From: JBBRCE01 sp038205115
GTDB taxonomy: Bacteria > Planctomycetota > Planctomycetia > Pirellulales > JBBRCE01
DNA: 64,000 nucleotides
Assembly (NCBI GenBank): GCA_038205115.1
Contig: JBBRCE010000007.1
Location: 62,001 to 126,000, forward strand
Reading direction: 5' to 3'
Under the pieces are notes generated by a model. The model worked only from the letters and a program-made list of their open reading frames with translations. It was not told the origin of the DNA and ran no database searches. A program made the position numbers and the translations under genes. How positions within the stretch are numbered: position 1 is the first letter of the stretch; each line of letters begins with the position of its first letter. Positions 55,122 through 64,000 of this stretch are shown one piece after another.

Positions 55122-55148
55122 CAAGCCCAGGCGGTTTGCCTGGGCTTG
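55122..55148 (-). terminator. Hairpin terminator for the small secreted protein gene
   Basis: CAAGCCCAGGC (55122-55132) pairs with GCCTGGGCTTG (55138-55148) around a GGTTT loop. Read on the minus strand it follows the stop at 55181 and is followed by TTTCGTTAAC, a weak T-run. Together with the plus-strand hairpin it insulates the two convergent genes. Confidence 0.7.
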
Positions 55149-55180
55149 GTTCGTAATCTGCAGTCTCGACGAGGCGGGAA

Positions 55181-55507
55181 TTAGAACGTGTCGAGTTGGA
55201 AGTGCGATCCGCTGTAGTAACGGCGGGCCGATGGGTAGTAGTTCATCCATTGTTTGTTGTAGACCGGAATCCGCATCTCGGGAGGATAACGGTAATACAT
55301 GTCGTCGGCGCTACGATAGTACTCATTCCCGTAGAAGTTCTGCGGGTAATAGACGTACGGATAATGATAAAAGCGATCCCAGTCTTGGGTGCTGCTGCTG
55401 GTCGACCATTGTCGACCGTACGCGTCTTCAGCGGCGGCTGGTTGGGCTGTGAAGGCCGAACCGAGAGCTGCGGCGCAGAATAGCGCGAGGATGCTCCGGC
55501 GAATCAT
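55181..55507 (-). CDS. Small secreted tyrosine-rich protein
   Basis: A 108-residue protein. The ATG at 55507 has GGGGGAAAG upstream and starts a signal peptide (MIRRSILALFCAAALGSAFT, cleaved after AAA). The mature 80 residues are rich in Tyr, Trp and Pro ('YHYPYVYYPQNFYGNEYYRSADDMYYRYPPEMRIPVYNKQWMNYYPSARRYYSGSHFQLDTF'). No catalytic pattern is visible. I recall similar short secreted proteins with the same '..YYSG.HF.LD.F' ending from other planctomycetes, without a known role. Envelope or surface location is likely. Confidence 0.8.
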   Translation of the reverse strand: MIRRSILALFCAAALGSAFTAQPAAAEDAYGRQWSTSSSTQDWDRFYHYPYVYYPQNFYGNEYYRSADDMYYRYPPEMRIPVYNKQWMNYYPSARRYYSGSHFQLDTF

Positions 55508-55909
55508 CGAACTTTCCCCCTTTGGAACTTCGAAGCGAGTGGACGTGCCGCGCTCGACGGATCGAGCTGCGTTTTCCTGGGTCGTACGTCCGGACAGCTC
55601 GACCACGCCGTAAAGATTGCCTCGCCGACGCTAGCCATTCTCACTGCGATTCGCGGCGAGCCAGCAGTCCGGGGCGATCGACCGGTGATGTCTGATCGGA
55701 CACTCAGTCCCAAACCTTGCCGCGGTGGCATTTCCGCCAGCGAGCAAACGTTCGGGCCTAAGAATACCTTCGGCAAGCGGCACAGCCGGCATTGAGGGAA
55801 TATTCGTTAAAATCGACGCGACCGGAAACCGTCAGCGGCCCCGATGCTTAGCCCCAACTTGTATTCGACGGTCAATTGCGGGCAGAAAACCAGTTTGCTT
55901 TCGCCATCG
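55508..55909. other. Intergenic region, no gene recognised
   Basis: 402 bp lie between the start of the small secreted protein gene (minus strand) and the end of rfbA (minus strand). No frame with protein features and no RNA gene were seen. It must carry the promoter of the small secreted protein gene and the end of the rfbA transcript. Confidence 0.5.
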
Positions 55910-56929
55910 TCACGCTAATTTTCGGCTGCCGGTGGCTGCTGCGCTGCCGTCTGCCGATGGCGTGACGCCGGTTTGGTTCGGTTGCCGGTCGACGCCCCAC
56001 GGACGATCCAACAGCTTCAGCAGATACTCGCCGTAACCGTTTTTCATGCCGCGACCAATTGCCGCGACTTCGTCGGCCGTGATGTAGCCCTTGAGATAGG
56101 CAATCTCTTCCAGGCAGGCGATCTTCAGACCTTGGCGGGTTTCGATCGTTTCCACAAAGTTCGCCGCTTGAATCATCGAGGCATGCGTGCCGGTGTCGAG
56201 CCAGGCAAAGCCGCGGCCAAACAGTTCCACGTGCAGTTGCTTACGCTCCATATACTGCTGGAGCATATCGGTAATTTCCAATTCGCCGCGGGCCGAAGGC
56301 TGTTGGTTCGCAGCGAAATCGACAACCTGATTGTCGCAAAAATACAAACCGGTGACCGCGTAGGGCGACTTCGGTTGCTTGGGCTTTTCTTCCAGGCTGA
56401 TTGCCCGGCATTGGCTGTCGAGCTCGACCACGCCAAATCGCTCGGGGTCGTTGACGACGTAGGCAAACACGGTAGCGCCTTCGGTGCGGGCGGCCACGCG
56501 CGTGAGCATGTCGTGAAAACCATGTCCGTAGAAGATGTTGTCGCCGAGCACCAAGGCGACGCTGTCGTTGCCGATGAATTCGCGGCCCAAGATAAACGCT
56601 TGCGACAGGCCTTCTGGCTTGGGCTGCACTTTATATTGGATCGAAATGCCCAGCTTGGAACCGTCGCCCAACAGCCGCTCGAAGCCGCCAATATCTTGCG
56701 GCGTCGAGATCAGCAGCACTTCGCGAATGCCAGCCAGCATCAACGTCGACAACGGATAGTAAACCATCGGTTTGTCGTAGATTGGCAGCAATTGCTTGCT
56801 GATCACCTGCGTCACAGGGTACAGCCGCGTGCCGGAACCACCGGCCAGTACGATGCCTTTGCGGCACGGTTGTGCAGGCGTGGGTTTGTCGTCGAAGATT
56901 CGCAAAACGGGCGAAGCGTTGTTTTTCAT
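55910..56929 (-). CDS. rfbA: Glucose-1-phosphate thymidylyltransferase RfbA
   Basis: A 339-residue protein from ATG 56929. It couples dTTP and glucose 1-phosphate to dTDP-glucose. The nucleotidyltransferase marks are '[45 protein letters not shown]' (GGxGTRL and the KQLLP lysine), '[17 protein letters not shown]' and '[28 protein letters not shown]'. It is longer than the usual 290 residues: about 20 extra N-terminal residues, and a C-terminal tail after '[13 protein letters not shown]'. It lies 93 bp downstream of rfbB and should make the substrate for that enzyme. rfbC and rfbD are not in the window. Confidence 0.95.
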   Translation of the reverse strand: MKNNASPVLRIFDDKPTPAQPCRKGIVLAGGSGTRLYPVTQVISKQLLPIYDKPMVYYPLSTLMLAGIREVLLISTPQDIGGFERLLGDGSKLGISIQYKVQPKPEGLSQAFILGREFIGNDSVALVLGDNIFYGHGFHDMLTRVAARTEGATVFAYVVNDPERFGVVELDSQCRAISLEEKPKQPKSPYAVTGLYFCDNQVVDFAANQQPSARGELEITDMLQQYMERKQLHVELFGRGFAWLDTGTHASMIQAANFVETIETRQGLKIACLEEIAYLKGYITADEVAAIGRGMKNGYGEYLLKLLDRPWGVDRQPNQTGVTPSADGSAAATGSRKLA

Positions 56930-57022
56930 GGCATCCTTGCCTTGTGATAAGTCAGGCGTCCTGCCTAACGAAGTTCAGGTTGAACCGACGATTCGAATGC
57001 GTCGCGTTTGCCGTTAAATCAA

Positions 57023-58093
57023 TTAGGCGGGTTGAAGTTCGCTCAGGCCCAGGCGTTGGCGGCGGTACTTGCCGCTGGTCACGCGCTCGACCCATTCCGG
57101 ATTTTCCAAATACCAACGCACGGTGAGCAGCAAACCGCTTTCGAAATCTTGCTTCGGCTGCCAGCCCAGTTCGTTGCGGATCTTGCTGGAGTCGATGGCA
57201 TAACGCCGATCGTGACCGGGGCGATCTTTGACGTATGTAATCAGCGACGTGCACGGCCCATGCTTGAGCCCCGGTTGCAATTGATCGACCAACGCGCAAA
57301 TCTGATGGACGATGTCCAAATTCGTGCGCTCGCAGCTTCCACCGACGTTGTAGGTTTCGCCAACGCGTCCGGCTTCCAGCACGCGGGCGATGGCCGCACA
57401 ATGATCGTCCACAAACAGCCAATCGCGGACGTTCTGTCCGTCGCCATAGACGGGCAGCGGCTTGCCTTCGGTGGCGTTAAGAATCATCAGCGGAATCAGT
57501 TTTTCGGGAAACTGATGCGGGCCGTAATTGTTGGAGCAGTTGGTGACCAGTGTCGGCAAGCCATACGTGTGATGGTATGCCCGCACAAAATGGTCGGAGG
57601 CCGCTTTGGAAGCCGAGTACGGCGAGTTGGGCGAGTAAGGCGTGTTTTCTACGAACAATCCGGTTGCGCCGAGAGAACCGTAAACTTCGTCGGTCGAAAC
57701 ATGCAAAAAACGAAAGTTCTGCTTGGCAGTCGCGGGCAGTTGGCTCCAATAGCCGCGCGTGGCTTCCAGCAGTTCGAACGTGCCGACCACATTGGTCTGG
57801 ACGAATTCGCCGGGGCCATCGATCGAGCGATCGACGTGCGATTCGGCGGCAAAGTTGACAATCGCCGACGGCTCGTGTTCTTCTAGCAAGCGCGCCACCA
57901 AAGCGCGATCGCCCAGTTCGCCTTGTACGAACACATGCTGCGGATGATCCAGTGCGGCGCCCAGCGAATCCAGATTGCCGGCGTAGGTCAGCTTATCCAG
58001 ATTGATCACGCGGGTGTGGCCAGCGGCGATCAAATTGCGAACGAAGCAGCTACCGATGAACCCGGCGCCACCGGTGACGAGAAGCGTCTGCAT
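57023..58093 (-). CDS. rfbB: dTDP-glucose 4,6-dehydratase RfbB
   Basis: A 356-residue protein. I chose the ATG at 58093 ('[26 protein letters not shown]'); the frame opens at 58120. It is an extended SDR: NAD-binding GGAGFIG, '[33 protein letters not shown]', '[10 protein letters not shown]' (the Thr-Asp-Glu catalytic group) and '[22 protein letters not shown]' (YxxxK). The C-terminal part has '[38 protein letters not shown]'. It converts dTDP-glucose to dTDP-4-keto-6-deoxyglucose. It leads the rfbB-rfbA pair; the large membrane protein gene is 30 bp upstream on the same strand. Confidence 0.96.
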   Translation of the reverse strand: MQTLLVTGGAGFIGSCFVRNLIAAGHTRVINLDKLTYAGNLDSLGAALDHPQHVFVQGELGDRALVARLLEEHEPSAIVNFAAESHVDRSIDGPGEFVQTNVVGTFELLEATRGYWSQLPATAKQNFRFLHVSTDEVYGSLGATGLFVENTPYSPNSPYSASKAASDHFVRAYHHTYGLPTLVTNCSNNYGPHQFPEKLIPLMILNATEGKPLPVYGDGQNVRDWLFVDDHCAAIARVLEAGRVGETYNVGGSCERTNLDIVHQICALVDQLQPGLKHGPCTSLITYVKDRPGHDRRYAIDSSKIRNELGWQPKQDFESGLLLTVRWYLENPEWVERVTSGKYRRQRLGLSELQPA

Positions 58094-58123
58094 GTTTGGA
58101 ACTCTCGCGTCGAGGGACAAAAC

Positions 58124-59995
58124 TTACTGAAATCGCCGAAAATGTGCGCCCGAAGTCAATGCGTTGTCGGGATTGGGTTCGAAGTACGCGTCGTACTGGG
58201 TGGGCGGAGCGCGATAAGGTTTCCAAATCGAGAACCGCTGATTATTGTAGCACGACTTCCACTCTAACTCGGCCTGTTGATGTTCTTTGGCGAAGGTATC
58301 GAAGCACACGTTTTGATAATCGACGCTCATCAAGAACAGATCGCTACGGTTGATCAAGTCTTTGGCCAGGTCTTGAATGTGGAAGCGTTGTTTCATGGCC
58401 TCGTGAAACGGCGTGCGTTGCGGCCAGCCGAGCATCAACATGTGAAAGTGGTCAAACGTGTGAGGAACTTCAAAGGGCGAAATACTCTCGATCGGCATCG
58501 CGCCGCCCCAATTCACGTACAGTTCATCGTCCTGGGGCTTGATTTCCGCCATCGCGCGGCGCATCAGATGCGCGTTTTTCGCAAGCGTGCGGCCGTGCCG
58601 AAACTCGCGATTGTCGGTCATCACCGCGCCCACAATGGCAATCACCAACAATGCGGTGGGCACCAAGGCGTTTGAAAACGCCAAAGTCAGCACCAGCTCG
58701 CGCTGTCGCGCGGCATTGCTCCGAACCACTCCCAAGTGCAGCAGCAACCACTGCCCGGTGGCATGCGGCGACAAATTCGACCCCAACCGCCCCAGCAGTA
58801 GGCAAAACACCAATTGATTGGCCAGCAGCGGGTAATACACACGCGCCGGCGGCGGTTTGACCGTCAGCGAAATATACAGCAGCAGGCCCATCGCCGTGGC
58901 CAGACCCAGCATGGCAAACTTCAACGTCGTGCGTCGCGACAGGCCGCACCAAACAAACAGCGGCAACATCAACAGCAACGTCCACGTCGAATGATCGCGC
59001 ACTAAACTCACGCAAAAGTCCGCCACCCGTTGCGATGCCGATGTCGGCGGCTGCCAGGCGCGGGCGTTGAGAATCGTGCGTAGCTTGTCGGCGCTGAACA
59101 ATTGGTCGTCTTCGTAATACCAGTTGAAGACCATCGCATGATCGTTTTCCGACCAATGGACTTGATCGAAGATGGCCTTCGTCTCTCGATCGTAGTGTGT
59201 CCACTGATGGTCGTTGAACTTCAATCGCAGCGCGTTGTACTCAAAGAATTTGCACCAGGCCGGATCGCGACGAAAGTACGACGAATGAAAAACTTGCGTG
59301 CCGGCAATTAGCGCCAGTGTCAAAGCCAGCCAACTCGCGGCCGGTCGGACAACGCTGCGATTCCGTCGCTGCGGCCACAACAGACAAACGGCCACAGGCC
59401 CCGTTACCATTGCGGTGGCGATCAGCGAATCGATGCGGATCATCGAGCCGAGCAAAATCAGGCCGCCGGCGGCCAGCAACATCCGCCGAATCGGTAACGC
59501 CGGGTTGTCAGCCCGTTTGAATAGCGCCGTCAGGCCGAGAATAATTCCGGCTTCGACCGCATAACAGGCGGTAATCGTAAATTGCAGATTGGTTAAGTAG
59601 TAGACGCCAATCGTCAGCAAAAACAGGTAAAACAGCTCGGCGTAGCGGCGCGTGTAACGCCAGGTGAGCACCGAGTACAGCACCGCAACGTGCGAAAGGT
59701 ACTGCGTCGCCACCAGATACGTGCCGTACCAGGGAACCGAACTGACGCAACTGTACAATCCTTTGAGAACCAGGCCAATCAGTACGTTGGTGAAAATCAA
59801 GTGCTCGTCGGGCGCGGTGCACATGCCCGTACCCGAAGCGATCATCATCATCGCCGGATCGTCGTTCGTCTGAAATCCGCACCGAAAGACCGACAACATC
59901 AGCGCAAAATACAGCGCAATGATAATCAGCGAAAAACGCAATGGTCCCGACTCGGCCCAACGCTCACATTGATTGAGAAATCGAGAAATCGACAT
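58124..59995 (-). CDS. Large multi-pass membrane protein, possibly a glycan-handling enzyme
   Basis: A 623-residue protein; ATG 59995 ('MSISRFLNQCERWAESGPLRFSLIIIALYFALMLSVFRCGF') is chosen over upstream in-frame starts, which have no membrane-protein character. About 11 hydrophobic spans are spread over the first 480 residues. A large loop (about 270-350: 'RDPAWCKFFEYNALRLKFNDHQWTHYD') and a soluble C-terminal domain of about 140 residues follow ('LYVNWGGAMPIESISPFEVPHTFDHFHMLMLGW'). The layout resembles GT-C-type glycosyltransferases, but no D-D/DxD loop motif is clear. It lies 30 bp upstream of rfbB, which suggests a role in envelope polysaccharide assembly. Confidence 0.75.
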   Translation of the reverse strand: MSISRFLNQCERWAESGPLRFSLIIIALYFALMLSVFRCGFQTNDDPAMMMIASGTGMCTAPDEHLIFTNVLIGLVLKGLYSCVSSVPWYGTYLVATQYLSHVAVLYSVLTWRYTRRYAELFYLFLLTIGVYYLTNLQFTITACYAVEAGIILGLTALFKRADNPALPIRRMLLAAGGLILLGSMIRIDSLIATAMVTGPVAVCLLWPQRRNRSVVRPAASWLALTLALIAGTQVFHSSYFRRDPAWCKFFEYNALRLKFNDHQWTHYDRETKAIFDQVHWSENDHAMVFNWYYEDDQLFSADKLRTILNARAWQPPTSASQRVADFCVSLVRDHSTWTLLLMLPLFVWCGLSRRTTLKFAMLGLATAMGLLLYISLTVKPPPARVYYPLLANQLVFCLLLGRLGSNLSPHATGQWLLLHLGVVRSNAARQRELVLTLAFSNALVPTALLVIAIVGAVMTDNREFRHGRTLAKNAHLMRRAMAEIKPQDDELYVNWGGAMPIESISPFEVPHTFDHFHMLMLGWPQRTPFHEAMKQRFHIQDLAKDLINRSDLFLMSVDYQNVCFDTFAKEHQQAELEWKSCYNNQRFSIWKPYRAPPTQYDAYFEPNPDNALTSGAHFRRFQ

Positions 59996-60227
59996 GCCGA
60001 ATCTACACTGGGGAGCGCCGTGGAATGTACCGCTCAGGAAAAACACCATGTTTTTCGAAGGCGGGCGGAAGTCTACTCGCCCGAGCCATAAGCTCAAAGA
60101 CCGATTCGGCGACGAAATTCGCTCACGCTCGTCACGAGATGGCCACTTCCCCCCAGCTTTACCAAACTGACATTCCACGCCACACTGCGGCCCGCCGGAC
60201 GCGCAGCCGCGCATCAGTGGCCCAATG

Positions 60228-61608
<1,381 letters not shown>

Positions 61609-63078
61609 TCAACTGAGGCCCGACGTCAGGTCGTTCAAGTCCTGCGGAAGGAGATCGTGGCTTGTGAGGAAAGCACGCTGTTCCGTGTCGAGCAGAGTTG
61701 AGATGCCGACGAATTGCTTGTTCCAGCTATCGTACTTCGGCATTGCCTTGAGAAACCGCTCAACGTGCTGCTTGAAAATGTTCACATCGGACATCAGCTT
61801 TTTGGGCGACCGCTTGCACGATCCGAAGCGAATGGATTTCGTCGTTTCGTTGAAGGCCACCAGGTCGATCTCGGTGTCGGCTTTGTCCCAGTATCCTTGC
61901 ACTCGATGAGTGATCGGGAAATCGCTGATTCCCCTGCGACTTCGCTCCTCGTAAAGTTGGCCGGCCAGTTTCTCCAGGGAGCTGCCTTCGACGACTTCAA
62001 GTCGCTGATCGGCCTCTTCAATCAGTTCGTCGAGTGGTCGAAACGCGATTGCTGAAATGGGGTTGGCCAACGCCGCCAGCCACGAGCGGAGAAAATTGTC
62101 GGTGACGTAATAGCGGCTGCGTTTTGCCTCTGGCTTGGCGAACACCGGCAACTTGCGTTCGATCAAGCCGAACCGCTCGATGAGAACCTTCAAGTAACCG
62201 CCAACTTGGGTATCCGCCGTGCCGCTTGCCTCACGAATTGCTTGCACCAGCTCCTTGTGCATTCGCCCTGGATTGCGGGCCACGAACTTCAAGACAACAT
62301 CGTACCGGCCATGCAGTTCACGCAGAAACCAATTCTCGGCTTCTGACCTGAGCGGCGACGAACTGTCGAAGAAGATGCGACGGAGCAGGGCCTTGCGTGT
62401 GGCGGCAAGCACGTCTTGTTCGTAGCAGTCGCGGTAAAACTTCGGAACTCCTTCGAAGAGGTTCCAAAGGAATAGCAGCCGCTCGGGATTCGGCTCAGCA
62501 TGCTCATGAAGAATCGACAGGATGGAGCCGATGTCGAAATGTGTGAGGTTGATGGTGTTGGTGACTCGGTTATAAAGCGGCGCCGTGCGATCTTCGAGTA
62601 AGGCCACCATCTCTGTGTGGATCGATCCCAGCACGATCAACCCGCCTCGAACCTGATCGGCCTTTGCTGCCAGGCGATCTACGCTGGCCTGCAAATACGA
62701 GCAAAACTCTTCGTAGCCTTTGCGATTGAAGTATTGGAACTCGTCAAGGATCAGGATGTACCCGCCCTCTGCCATCGCCTCCAGCAATTTTGCAAGTTGC
62801 AGTAGGTCTTTAGGGCGAGGATGCCGGTCAGCAGGCACTTGGAAAGTCTCCAAGGCATCGTTCACGGCGGAAAGCACTCCGACTGGCTCCGAGTCGGGTA
62901 TCTGCACATAAAACACGGGCTGTCCGCTGCCAATGTCTTTCATCGCCTGTTGAATGAGCGTTGTCCTGCCAATCCGCCGACGACCCGTAACTTTGGCAAA
63001 GAACCAACGTTTGCGGTCGAGCATGCGCTCCAAGTCGGCGAGTTGTTCGCTTCGCCCGTAGAATTTCCAGTCGGCCAT
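61609..63078 (-). CDS. DUF234-type (archaeal-type) ATPase with nuclease-like C terminus
   Basis: A 489-residue protein from ATG 63078. The ATPase domain begins 'FYGRSEQLADLERMLDRKRWFFAKVTGRRRIGRTTLIQQAM'. The P-loop GRRRIGRTTL has Arg where Walker A normally has Lys. Walker B is 'GGYILILDEFQYFNRKGYEEF'. The middle has a winged-helix region ('ASGTADTQVGGYLKVLIERFGLIERKLPVF' and 'RYYVTDNFLRSWLAALANP'). The C-terminal 130 residues look like the DUF234 nuclease-like domain, with 'WDKADTEIDLVAFNETTKSIRFGSCKRSPKKL' (D-x-D...C-K-R, a PD-(D/E)xK-like core). Known relatives are loosely linked to mobile or defence loci; function unproven. A repeated dyad sits right upstream. Confidence 0.85.
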   Translation of the reverse strand: MADWKFYGRSEQLADLERMLDRKRWFFAKVTGRRRIGRTTLIQQAMKDIGSGQPVFYVQIPDSEPVGVLSAVNDALETFQVPADRHPRPKDLLQLAKLLEAMAEGGYILILDEFQYFNRKGYEEFCSYLQASVDRLAAKADQVRGGLIVLGSIHTEMVALLEDRTAPLYNRVTNTINLTHFDIGSILSILHEHAEPNPERLLFLWNLFEGVPKFYRDCYEQDVLAATRKALLRRIFFDSSSPLRSEAENWFLRELHGRYDVVLKFVARNPGRMHKELVQAIREASGTADTQVGGYLKVLIERFGLIERKLPVFAKPEAKRSRYYVTDNFLRSWLAALANPISAIAFRPLDELIEEADQRLEVVEGSSLEKLAGQLYEERSRRGISDFPITHRVQGYWDKADTEIDLVAFNETTKSIRFGSCKRSPKKLMSDVNIFKQHVERFLKAMPKYDSWNKQFVGISTLLDTEQRAFLTSHDLLPQDLNDLTSGLS

Positions 63079-63091
63079 GTTATTTCAGATA

Positions 63092-63132
63092 AGATAAAGC
63101 CACTTTATCAAAATTAGATAAAGCCACTTTAT
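63092..63132. promoter_or_regulatory. Duplicated 17-bp dyad before the ATPase gene
   Basis: AGATAAAGCCACTTTAT occurs at 63092-63108 and again, identical, at 63116-63132, 24 bp apart. Each contains the inverted repeat ATAAAG-CCA-CTTTAT. The first copy begins 14 bp upstream of the ATG at 63078. The spacing of about 2.3 helical turns and the position fit an autoregulatory operator overlapping the promoter. Confidence 0.75.
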
Positions 63133-63266
63133 GTCGGCAAATCACGCCATGCAAGTAGCTACAGTCAAATGGTTTGGGCGATAAATCCGCAAGCACGCGG
63201 TTGCCCGTTTTCCGTGATTGTTGCGTGACCTCTTCAGAATTTTAATGGCCACGCGGTTGCGGGCTT

Positions 63267-63995
63267 TCACGCATTCAGCCCGCCAAAACGCCGGTCGCGG
63301 GCGGCGTAGGCCGCCAGCGCTTCGTGCAGCGTGGCTTCGTCGAATTCCGGCCAGCAGTGGTTGGTGACCCAAATTTCCGCGTAACTGATTTGCCACAACA
63401 GAAAATTGCTGATCCGCTTTTCGCCAGCCGTGCGAATCAACAGATCCGGGTCCGGCATGCCGGCCGTGTAAAGATGATCGGCAATTGTTTGCTCGCTGAG
63501 CGATGCGGGATCGATGACGCCGGCACGCAATTTCTCGGCGATGGCGCGGAACGAATCGAGAATTTCCGCCCGCCCGCCGTAGTTGATGGCCAGGCATAAT
63601 CGCAAGCCACGATTTTCCGCGCTAAGCTGAACGGTTTGGTCCATTTGGCCCAGCGTCTCGGACGGAATGCCTTCGCGGCGGCCGATGATTTTGACCTGGA
63701 TGTTCTGCGCTATGATCGTCGAACGTTCTTCGATCATGTACTGCTCGAGCAGATGCATCAAAAAGTCGAGCTCGCCTTGCGGACGCTTCCAGTTTTCGCT
63801 CGATAGGCAATAGAGCGTCAGTTGCTCGATGCCCAGACGGGTGCATTCTTCGGTGGTGCGGCGGACGCTGGCCACGCCCCGGCGATGGCCTTCACTTCGC
63901 GGCAGTCCTTGGCGCTGCGCCCAGCGTCCGTTGCCGTCCATGATGACGGCCACGTGCCGTGGCAGCTTGTCGGAAGTGAGAGAATCGCTGGACAT
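63267..63995 (-). CDS. uppS: Isoprenyl (undecaprenyl) diphosphate synthase UppS
   Basis: A 242-residue protein from ATG 63995. Cis-prenyltransferase marks in order are 'HVAVIMDGNGRWAQRQGLPRSEGHRRGV' (catalytic Asp in MDGNGRWA), 'LTLYCLSSENWKRP', 'LCLAINYGGRAEIL', 'DPDLLIRTAGEKRISNFLLWQISYAEIW' (phosphate-binding Arg pair) and 'WPEF'. The protein makes C55 undecaprenyl diphosphate, the lipid carrier for peptidoglycan and O-antigen synthesis. It lies upstream of the ATPase gene on the same strand, 188 bp away, and has its start near the window edge. Confidence 0.97.
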   Translation of the reverse strand: MSSDSLTSDKLPRHVAVIMDGNGRWAQRQGLPRSEGHRRGVASVRRTTEECTRLGIEQLTLYCLSSENWKRPQGELDFLMHLLEQYMIEERSTIIAQNIQVKIIGRREGIPSETLGQMDQTVQLSAENRGLRLCLAINYGGRAEILDSFRAIAEKLRAGVIDPASLSEQTIADHLYTAGMPDPDLLIRTAGEKRISNFLLWQISYAEIWVTNHCWPEFDEATLHEALAAYAARDRRFGGLNA

Positions 63996-64000
63996 GCAAG

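Noticed and set aside
55040..55180. Possible second hairpin as part of a riboswitch
   Set aside because: The two hairpins are simply facing terminators of convergent genes; no conserved aptamer pattern was seen.

Overview
The window looks like a chromosomal segment of a planctomycete, probably Pirellulales-like (inferred from gene content, not from a marker gene). Signs are a PVC-type membrane-bound dehydrogenase, a HYExAFE-family protein, a DUF1080 sugar-hydrolase protein, a Tat-exported Gfo/Idh/MocA oxidoreductase, a ThuA protein, a cysteine-rich lipoprotein, membrane-anchored Hsp70 and FHA/cyclase proteins, and many divergent single genes with short operons. No rRNA, tRNA, CRISPR array, prophage or full insertion sequence was recognised.

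Layout. 1-8.2 kb: a partial dehydrogenase, a PQQ-type propeller, an O-antigen ligase-like protein, a HYExAFE protein, PII, a 2Fe-2S ferredoxin, a VOC protein and an esterase. 8.3-16.5 kb: an alpha-glucan/trehalose cluster glgX-glgE-mak-treZ. 16.5-18.8 kb: MscL, DUF1080, redoxin lipoprotein. 18.8-24.6 kb: two Hsp70-family proteins behind an FHA-GAF-cyclase. 24.8-35.2 kb: a GH63-type glucosidase, a histidine kinase, a lipoprotein, Gfo/Idh/MocA, MoeA and an ABC exporter. 35.6-41.6 kb: a Cys-rich lipoprotein, a CDF transporter and a MoxR/DUF58 cluster. 41.7-48.6 kb: a COG3014/LpoB-like pair, ThuA, and a two-subunit xanthine-dehydrogenase-type molybdoenzyme. 48.6-51.7 kb: an AbiE-like toxin-antitoxin pair and a DNA methyltransferase. 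51.8-55.5 kb: an HTH-EIIA fusion, a nucleosidase, a response regulator and a small secreted protein. 55.9-64 kb: rfbA-rfbB, a large membrane protein, malate dehydrogenase, a DUF234-type ATPase and undecaprenyl diphosphate synthase.

The most striking observation is a 106-bp element with 26-bp terminal inverted repeats, present twice at 100% identity (38680-38785 and 40061-40166). Each copy interrupts a gene for a small membrane protein. In both cases removing exactly the 106 bp restores one continuous reading frame (342 and 154 codons), so both ancestral genes and both insertion points can be read directly. No target duplication is seen. It looks like a recently active, non-autonomous MITE- or REP-like element.

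Other signals are: (i) two long palindromes sharing the core GTAGTAT-NN-ATACTAC upstream of an AbiEi-like antitoxin whose AbiEii-like toxin lies tail-to-tail with a 24-bp overlap, not in the usual operon order; (ii) a duplicated 17-bp dyad directly upstream of a DUF234-type ATPase whose Walker A lysine is arginine; (iii) an FNR-like box upstream of a histidine kinase; and (iv) an excisionase-HTH/PTS-EIIA fusion. Carbohydrate metabolism is a recurring theme: the glgX-glgE-mak-treZ block, GH63, and several families linked to 3-keto-sugar chemistry (DUF1080, Gfo/Idh/MocA, ThuA).
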